In this document: positions 7,370 to 11,907 of the stretch, one piece after another
Layout: each line of letters begins with the position of its first letter
How positions within the stretch are numbered: the first letter of the stretch is position 1
DNA from: an uncultured Chromatiaceae bacterium
Lineage (GTDB): Bacteria; Pseudomonadota; Gammaproteobacteria; Enterobacterales; Alteromonadaceae
Length of the DNA stretch: 11,907 bases
NCBI GenBank assembly: GCA_946481195.1
Contig: CAMLNG010000062.1
Location: 1 to 11,907, forward strand
Direction: 5' to 3'
Translations under genes and position numbers: made by a program
Notes under the pieces: model-generated
What the model saw: the letters and a program-made list of their open reading frames with translations, nothing else
Database searches by the model: none
Told to the model about the DNA's origin: nothing

Positions 7370-7525
7370 GCCCTTGTCGATTTTTCCACAGCACTGAAAC
7401 GCACTGCCGGCAGCTAAACTGTCTGGGCCCGTGCAGAGATCCGATCTGTGCGTCAGGCCACAGCAATCAAAGGCCCGTTGGAAAAAGTTCAAATCTTTAT
7501 CGATTATTTTACGCACAATACTTGA
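7370..7525 (+). pseudogene. Possible decayed C-terminal gene remnant
   Basis: One forward frame reads ALVDFSTALKRTAGS, a single TAA at 7415-7417, then 35 codons including SVRQATAIKGPLEKVQIFIDYF, ending at TGA 7523-7525. The composition looks protein-like, and the last part loosely resembles the KVRxFIDFL end of LysR-type regulators. There is no start codon or ribosome site, and the frame is closed upstream by a TAG. It may be a fossil gene end, or chance. Confidence 0.2.
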
Positions 7526-7550
7526 CGGCGAAATCGAGATCATCTAAAAC
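7522..7550 (+). promoter_or_regulatory. Predicted sigma70 promoter P1 of TonB receptor gene
   Basis: TTGACG at 7522-7527 (5 of 6 to consensus) and TAAAAC at 7545-7550 (4 of 6) are 17 bases apart. The start would be near 7557, about 270 bases before the receptor gene. The -10 and start point are covered by the palindrome at 7544-7557, which fits a repressible promoter. A terminator-like hairpin follows at 7589-7624, so transcripts from P1 may end early unless it is read through. Confidence 0.45.
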
Positions 7551-7557
7551 GATTAAG
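7544..7557. promoter_or_regulatory. LacI-like operator, copy 1
   Basis: CTAAAACGATTAAG differs at one position from the copy at 7635-7648. It is a CG-centred imperfect palindrome, the form typical of LacI-family operators, and overlaps the -10 of predicted promoter P1. A weaker relative, CTTTATCGATTATT (10 of 14), lies at 7495-7508. No regulator gene is in the window, so the binding protein is inferred. Confidence 0.5.
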
Positions 7558-7588
7558 TTAAGAGGCATTAATTTTCTTCACCCATCAC

Positions 7589-7624
7589 AACAACATCCGG
7601 CGATACCGAGCATGTTGTTTTTTT
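7589..7624 (+). terminator. Rho-independent terminator-like hairpin in receptor upstream region
   Basis: AACAACAT (7589-7596) pairs perfectly with ATGTTGTT (7612-7619). The loop contains CGG / CCG that can extend the hairpin, and a run of seven T covers 7618-7624. It could end the operon finishing at 7368, 220 bases away, or act as an attenuator for transcripts from P1. The A/T-rich outer stem makes it weaker than the terminator after the receptor gene. Confidence 0.55.
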
Positions 7625-7650
7625 GGCAAAGAAACTTAAACGATTAAGAT
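7623..7650 (+). promoter_or_regulatory. Predicted sigma70 promoter P2 of TonB receptor gene
   Basis: TTGGCA at 7623-7628 (5 of 6 to consensus) and TAAGAT at 7645-7650 (4 of 6) are 16 bases apart. The start would be near 7657, giving a leader of about 173 bases. The palindrome at 7635-7648 fills the spacer and enters the -10, so a bound repressor would block polymerase. P2 lies just after the terminator-like T-run and would not be affected by it. Confidence 0.45.
7635..7648. promoter_or_regulatory. LacI-like operator, copy 2
   Basis: CTTAAACGATTAAG has 5-base arms CTTAA / TTAAG that are perfectly complementary around ACGA, with CG at the centre as in LacI-family operators. It shares 13 of 14 bases with copy 1, 91 bases upstream, and overlaps predicted promoter P2. 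Two near-identical sites in front of one receptor gene suggest cooperative or looping repression by a sugar- or metabolite-responsive regulator encoded elsewhere. Confidence 0.55.
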
Positions 7651-7656
7651 CTCAAA

Positions 7657-7829
7657 GGAAGCCAACATTCAATGTGATAAGCAGAGTAAGTCGAAACATT
7701 TGTCTCTAAAAATGCTGCAGAGACAGCTGGAGCGACTAGCCTGATAAAGGTCTGCCGAAACCCATTGGATGTCAGCTTCAGGCAAGACAACACACTCAAA
7801 AGCAACACAAATCGACAAGGGATAACCAA
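7657..7829 (+). other. Long, potentially structured 5' leader of TonB receptor mRNA
   Basis: About 173 bases separate predicted P2 from the receptor start codon. The region contains a nested stem: AGTCG (7689-7693) with CGACT (7733-7737), enclosing a perfect 7-bp hairpin TGTCTCT / AGAGACA (7701-7707 and 7719-7725, 11-base loop). A second possible stem pairs GTCTGCC (7750-7756) with GGCAAGAC (7781-7788), one base bulged. The final part is A-rich and open, and AAGGG (7817-7821) is the ribosome site. It matches no riboswitch class I recognise. A small-RNA target or stability element is possible. Confidence 0.35.
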
Positions 7830-10751
7830 ATGAGAACACAACTATTTAAACCGGCGTTACTGTCACTCGCAGTCTCGTCTGCCATCTGGTCGGTGGCGGC
7901 AACTGCAGCAGAACAACAGGCTGCAGGCAATGCGGCAAAATCAGGTGAAGAAGTCGAGGTGATAGCCGTGCGCGGTATTCGCGGCTCACTCATTCGTTCT
8001 CAGGCGGAAAAAATGGATAACTCGTCCATTGTCGAAGCCATCTCCGCTGAAGATATCGGTAAGTTGCCAGATTCATCGATTGCGGAATCTTTATCACGTT
8101 TACCAGGCCTTGCCGGTGAGCGCGTCGGTGGCCGCACTTCGGGGATTTCGGTGCGCGGTTTTAAAGAAGATTTTACCGGTACCTCATTAAATGGCCGGGA
8201 GCTGATTGGTATCGGCGACAACCGTGGTGTTGAATACGATCTGTATCCATCAGAAATCATGACCGGCGCCACCATTTATAAAACCACAGATGCCACGCTG
8301 ATGGTGCAGGGCATTGGTGGTACCGTCGATTTACGCACAGTTCGCCCGCTGCAGGCGAAAGAAACGCTGACGGTCAATGGCAACTACGAATCGAACAGCC
8401 GCGACTCTGACAACCCGGAATTTGATAACAAAGGCAAACGTTATGCGTTGTCTTTTGTCGAAAAATTTGCCGACGACACATTAGGCCTCGCCGTGGCACT
8501 GGCTTCCACTGAATCACCGAACAACCAGCGGAAATATGGCGTTTGGGGTTATAGCGCGAACGCTGCCGGCCAAGTGCTGCCAACCGGTCTGGATATTGCG
8601 TCAATCAGTACCAAACTTGAACGCGATACTATTTCGACTGTGTTGCAATATCAACCAAACGACAAATTGAACATCGTGTTTGACGTGCTGGACATCGATT
8701 ATTCCGATTCCGGTGTGTTACGTGGTTTTATCGAGCCGTTCTCTTCTGCCAATGTGTCCGGTAGTGGCACCAGCAGCAAGGGGACTCAGGTCGGCGCCAA
8801 CCCGGTGCTGCGCACAGATCCGCTGAAAAAAGATGGTGATTTACAGTCCTTTGGCCTCAACGTCGAATATCAGCTGAACGATGATTGGCAGATGGAGCTG
8901 GATGTTGCCAGCAGTGAATCCAGCAAACGCGATTTACGCGGTGAATCCTATGCCGGTTTAGCCCGCTCCGGCGCGCTGAATTCATCTCAGTTGGGTTCAC
9001 GTGAATTCACCATGAGCCCGGATGGCGTGTTTTTCACCAAACTGACCGGTCTTGGTGCTTTCTCTGATGCCAAAGCGCTGCAACTGACAGGTCCGCAAGT
9101 CTGGGGCGGCGGTATGGCCAACATTGCCAGCCAGTTTGTCACCAACGTAAAACAGGCCAATGGCGACCCGTACAGCTACTTTAATGCGCAGGACGGCTTC
9201 CTGAACTATGCAGATTTCAGTGAAGAGCTGAAAACCTACCGCTTAGAAGCGGTCGGCAACATCGAATACAGCATCTTTAATAAACTGACGCTTGGTGTGA
9301 ATTACTCTGATCGCTTCAAAGACAAAGACAATAAAGGTTTCTTTGCGACAGCCACTTCGTATCCATTCTCGACCGCCATCCCAAGCCAGTATTTGTACAA
9401 CGGCCTGGCGGATTTAACCTGGGCAGGTCTGGGTCAGGTGGTGGCCTATGATGGTTTTGCGCCATACAACGACGGCACTTACAAACTGAATGATGCCGGT
9501 TTGTTAGAGCCGGACCGTCTGGGGGATACCTACGACGTCAATGAAGAAGTCACGACCCTGTATTTTAAAACTGATTTCGAAACGCAGTTCGCAGGTTTTC
9601 CGGTGACCGGTAATGTTGGCATGCAGTATGTCAAAACTGATCAATCTTCCAGCGGTTTCATTGGTGTGGTTGGCGCAAACTTTGCCGTTTGCGATGACAA
9701 CAGCGACAAACAAGTCGACGCCGACTGTATTACCGAACAGGGCGACAGCTACAGCCATGTACTGCCAAGCCTGAACCTGAGTATGGAAGTGTCAGACAAT
9801 AACTTTGTGCGCTTTGCTGCCAACAAAACCATCAGCCGCGCCCGCATCGATCAGATGAAAGCCTCTGGTTTTGTTAAATTTGACCAGAACATCGACCTGA
9901 TTGCCATTCCAAACACGACTGCGGCAGTGGAAACCTACGGCTCGCCCTGGTCGAAATTTGCCGGCAACCCGCTGTTAAAACCGCTGGAAGCCAACAACTT
10001 CGACTTAGCCTTTGAAAGCTACTTTGAAGAAGAAGGTTACCTGTCGGTCACGGCTTTTTATAAAGATTTAGTCAACTGGACCCGCGACGGTAACAAGCTG
10101 ATTAATTTTACCAATGATGACACCAACAGCGGCGCCAACTATTTCATCCCTGGCTTCCATGACCGCATCATTGACCAGGCAGGTACTTATGGCCCGGCAG
10201 ATATTTTCTACGCTGCCGGCTCCAAAGTGACACCACCGAATTATGGTTACTTCTCCTACTTTGAAGATGGTTTAACAGGTCGGGTGCATGGGGTGGAAGT
10301 GACCGCGAACGTGCCGTTCAGCAAATTCTCAGACGTGCTGGAAGGTTTTGGTGTCGCGACGTCCGGTACCTTAATTGACGCCAAACTCAATGACGGCAGC
10401 CGTATTCCTGGCCAATCCGACAAAGTGTTCTCATTGACTGCGTACTATGAGCGGAATGGCTTTGAAGTGCGGGTAGCCGGTACTGACCGCTCAGACTTCC
10501 TGACTTATGAGCGCGGTGGTTCGAACAAAATCTCCACCGCCAGCCGTAATGGCGTGACGCTGGTCGACGCGCAAATCAGTTACGACTTCTCAGAAAGCAG
10601 TTTCACCTCATTGCATGGCCTGCGGGTATCGCTGCAGGGCACCAACCTGACCGATGTGGATGAAGAAACCGTCAATGCCGACGGCATCGTCACCACACGC
10701 CGGCAGTTTGGCCCGACTTATATGCTGAACGTGAACTACGCGTTCTATTGA
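7830..10751 (+). CDS. TonB-dependent receptor, Xanthomonas/Caulobacter type (TIGR01782-like)
   Basis: Outer-membrane 973-residue beta-barrel receptor for energised uptake of a scarce ligand through TonB-ExbB-ExbD. The signal peptide is 1-26 or 1-27 (AATA|AE). A TonB-box-like EVEVIAV is at 41-47. The plug spans about 45-172: IRGSLIRSQAEKM, ISAEDIGKLPDSSIAESLSRLPG, ISVRGF, and the segment ending GIGGTVDLRTVRPL, a wording characteristic of the TonB-Xanth-Caul family. The barrel ends LNVNYAFY, with the terminal aromatic required for assembly. One predicted surface loop holds an acidic stretch between C621 and C633, perhaps a disulfide-closed metal site. AAGGG lies 8 bases before the ATG. Upstream are two predicted promoter-operator pairs; downstream is a strong terminator. 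Family members near halogenase genes are usually tied to plant- or algal-carbohydrate or other nutrient uptake; the ligand here is unknown. Confidence 0.92.
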   Translation: MRTQLFKPALLSLAVSSAIWSVAATAAEQQAAGNAAKSGEEVEVIAVRGIRGSLIRSQAEKMDNSSIVEAISAEDIGKLPDSSIAESLSRLPGLAGERVGGRTSGISVRGFKEDFTGTSLNGRELIGIGDNRGVEYDLYPSEIMTGATIYKTTDATLMVQGIGGTVDLRTVRPLQAKETLTVNGNYESNSRDSDNPEFDNKGKRYALSFVEKFADDTLGLAVALASTESPNNQRKYGVWGYSANAAGQVLPTGLDIASISTKLERDTISTVLQYQPNDKLNIVFDVLDIDYSDSGVLRGFIEPFSSANVSGSGTSSKGTQVGANPVLRTDPLKKDGDLQSFGLNVEYQLNDDWQMELDVASSESSKRDLRGESYAGLARSGALNSSQLGSREFTMSPDGVFFTKLTGLGAFSDAKALQLTGPQVWGGGMANIASQFVTNVKQANGDPYSYFNAQDGFLNYADFSEELKTYRLEAVGNIEYSIFNKLTLGVNYSDRFKDKDNKGFFATATSYPFSTAIPSQYLYNGLADLTWAGLGQVVAYDGFAPYNDGTYKLNDAGLLEPDRLGDTYDVNEEVTTLYFKTDFETQFAGFPVTGNVGMQYVKTDQSSSGFIGVVGANFAVCDDNSDKQVDADCITEQGDSYSHVLPSLNLSMEVSDNNFVRFAANKTISRARIDQMKASGFVKFDQNIDLIAIPNTTAAVETYGSPWSKFAGNPLLKPLEANNFDLAFESYFEEEGYLSVTAFYKDLVNWTRDGNKLINFTNDDTNSGANYFIPGFHDRIIDQAGTYGPADIFYAAGSKVTPPNYGYFSYFEDGLTGRVHGVEVTANVPFSKFSDVLEGFGVATSGTLIDAKLNDGSRIPGQSDKVFSLTAYYERNGFEVRVAGTDRSDFLTYERGGSNKISTASRNGVTLVDAQISYDFSESSFTSLHGLRVSLQGTNLTDVDEETVNADGIVTTRRQFGPTYMLNVNYAFY

Positions 10752-10765
10752 TAAGAACCCGGTGT

Positions 10766-10804
10766 AAAGGCCTCAATAAGTTCTTGGTATTGAGGCCTTT
10801 TTTT
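10766..10804 (+). terminator. Rho-independent terminator after TonB receptor gene
   Basis: AAAGGCCTCAATA (10766-10778) and TATTGAGGCCTTT (10788-10800) form a perfect 13-bp stem with a 9-base loop. Seven T follow from 10798. It starts 14 bases after the receptor stop codon, so receptor transcripts should mostly end here. The halogenase gene then needs read-through or its own promoter. Confidence 0.92.
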
Positions 10805-10824
10805 CTGTATTGGTGTAGGCTTTT

Positions 10825-10853
10825 TTGTAGCGTAAAGAGTCCAGACCCATACT
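10825..10853 (+). promoter_or_regulatory. Weak candidate promoter for halogenase gene
   Basis: TTGTAG (10825-10830) and CATACT (10848-10853) are 17 bases apart, matching consensus at 3 and 4 of 6 positions. The start would be near 10860, just ahead of the ribosome site AAGGGAG. The CTTAAACGATTAAG operator is not present here, so if used it would not share the receptor's direct control. Confidence 0.25.
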
Positions 10854-10874
10854 TTATTCCGCAAGGGAGTTGTT

Positions 10875-11907
10875 ATGCATCAGCCATCTGAGTCCGGTGC
10901 AGCCGGAAAACCAATTCGTAAAGTCGTGATCGCCGGCGGCGGTACGGCTGGCTGGATGACAGCCGCTTTGCTGAAAAAAGTGCTGGCGGAGCGCGTCGAG
11001 ATTGAATTGGTCGAGTCGGCTGAGATTGGCATTGTCGGCGTGGGTGAAGCCACCATTCCGCCTATTCAGATTTTTAACCAGTATCTCGGCCTTGATGAAA
11101 AAGCCTTTTTACGTGACACCCATGCCACGATGAAGCTTGCGATTAAATTTGAAAACTGGCGTAAACCCGGCGAGAGCTATTACCACACCTTCGGCGCACC
11201 GGGGGCGAGCCTGGGTTTTTGTAACTTCCAGCATTATTGGTTGCGTGCGAAGCAGGCCGGACTGCAGCAATCCTTGTGGGATTACGATTTAAATTATCTG
11301 TGCTGCGAAGCCGGCAAATTTAACATCATCAAAACACCCAATCCGGTGTATGAAATGCCGTACGCCTATCATTTTGATTCGGCGTTGTATGGCCAGTTTC
11401 TGCGGAAAATCGCTGAAAATGCCGGCGTGACGCGCACCGAAGGCATGATTGAAGCAGTGCAACAAGATGGGATTTCCGGCCATATCGAAGCACTGCAACT
11501 CAAAGACGGGCGGAAAATTCACGGCGATTTATTTGTTGATTGCACCGGTCTGCGTGGGTTGTTAATACGCCAGACGCTCGGTGTCAGTTATGAATCCTGG
11601 TCCAAGTACCTGCCGGCCAACAGCGCTTTGGCAGTGCCGAGTGAGCGTTTTGCCAAGACCTTGCCTTATACGCGCAGTATCGCGCACAAAGCCGGCTGGC
11701 AATGGCGTATTCCGCTGACCCACCGCAACGGCAATGGCATCGTTTACAGTTCCGGCTATTTAAGCGATGACGAAGCTCATCGCACTTTGATGGAGAATCT
11801 CGACAGCAAAGCGCTGGCCGAGCCGCGCAAAATCAGCTTTGAAACCGGCCGCACCAGCACACAGTGGGCAAAAAATGTGGTGGCGATTGGGCTGTCCAGT
11901 GGTTTTC
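10875..11907 (+). CDS. Flavin-dependent tryptophan halogenase family protein (3' end outside window)
   Basis: Cytosolic FADH2-dependent halogenase-family enzyme, which would oxidise chloride or bromide through a flavin hydroperoxide and halogenate an electron-rich aromatic such as indole or tryptophan. The first 344 residues are present. The FAD motif GGGTAGW is at 21-27. VGVGEATIPPI (54-64) is the conserved second motif. K87 in HATMKLAIKFENW aligns with the catalytic lysine of PrnA and RebH (K79 in both). W275-Q-W-R-I-P280 is the intact WxWxIP signature that separates halogenases from monooxygenases. The frame is open to the edge, just after AIGLSSGF, so the following segment with the catalytic glutamate (E346 in PrnA) is not visible. 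AAGGGAG (10863-10869) lies 5 bases before the ATG. The native substrate of receptor-linked halogenases is generally unresolved. Confidence 0.9.
   Translation, partial: MHQPSESGAAGKPIRKVVIAGGGTAGWMTAALLKKVLAERVEIELVESAEIGIVGVGEATIPPIQIFNQYLGLDEKAFLRDTHATMKLAIKFENWRKPGESYYHTFGAPGASLGFCNFQHYWLRAKQAGLQQSLWDYDLNYLCCEAGKFNIIKTPNPVYEMPYAYHFDSALYGQFLRKIAENAGVTRTEGMIEAVQQDGISGHIEALQLKDGRKIHGDLFVDCTGLRGLLIRQTLGVSYESWSKYLPANSALAVPSERFAKTLPYTRSIAHKAGWQWRIPLTHRNGNGIVYSSGYLSDDEAHRTLMENLDSKALAEPRKISFETGRTSTQWAKNVVAIGLSSGF

Noticed and set aside
7286..7543. Minus-strand 85-codon ORF across the SBP end and intergenic region
   Set aside because: It overlaps the 3' end of a well supported gene and the predicted P1 promoter, has no ribosome site I can support, and shows no recognisable domain.
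7712..7744. Ten-codon leader peptide MLQRQLERLA in the receptor leader
   Set aside because: There is no Shine-Dalgarno site, the ATG lies in the hairpin loop, and no run of regulatory codons is present.
7769..7825. Eighteen-codon ORF just before the receptor gene
   Set aside because: It has no ribosome site, and its composition does not look coded. It ends at the receptor's own Shine-Dalgarno region.
11289..11522. Minus-strand 77-codon ORF inside the halogenase gene
   Set aside because: It is antisense to a clearly coding halogenase sequence with conserved motifs on both sides.
1..11907. CRISPR array, tRNA, insertion sequence or phage-like genes
   Set aside because: I saw no regularly spaced repeats, cloverleaf sequences, transposase or integrase motifs, or terminal inverted repeats with target duplications.

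Overview
The window looks like chromosomal DNA of a marine or freshwater gammaproteobacterium, most like the Rheinheimera / Alishewanella / Arsukibacterium group of Alteromonadales-Chromatiales. This placement is an inference from protein content: orphan periplasmic solute-binding proteins, a Xanthomonas/Caulobacter-type TonB receptor next to a flavin-dependent halogenase, a PAS-GGDEF protein and a DUF2799 lipoprotein. No 16S rRNA or other marker is present. There are eight protein genes, no tRNA, rRNA, CRISPR array or insertion sequence, and little sign of recent transfer.

Layout. (1) 1-2153: a short non-coding leader with hairpins, then a membrane-anchored sulfatase/phosphoethanolamine-transferase-like hydrolase (+) that must start on a non-ATG codon. 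(2) 2220-3834: two minus-strand genes, a DUF2799 lipoprotein and a PAS-GGDEF diguanylate cyclase. The cyclase is divergent from the next block. (3) 3977-7368: a tightly packed plus-strand run of a periplasmic solute-binding protein, a Methyltransf_32-type SAM methyltransferase, a YbgC/FadM-like acyl-CoA thioesterase and a second solute-binding protein. (4) 7369-7829: a 461-base regulatory intergenic region. (5) 7830-11907: a 973-residue TonB-dependent receptor of the TIGR01782 type, a near-perfect Rho-independent terminator, then a flavin-dependent tryptophan-halogenase-family gene cut by the window edge.

The richest region is 7369-7829. It carries two candidate sigma70 promoters about 100 bases apart. 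Each overlaps one copy of a 14-base CG-centred imperfect palindrome (13 of 14 bases identical between copies), as expected for LacI-type repression. A terminator-like hairpin with a T-run lies between them, and a long, potentially structured 5' leader follows. A short broken reading frame upstream may be the remnant of a lost gene.

How the genes may work together: the receptor and halogenase belong to a pairing known from nutrient-uptake loci of Caulobacter, Xanthomonas and Alteromonadales relatives. The receptor would import a scarce, probably carbohydrate-like or aromatic compound under control of a LacI-like repressor not seen here. The role of the halogenase in such loci is unresolved. 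The block 3977-7368 may be one operon, but its products do not make an obvious single pathway.
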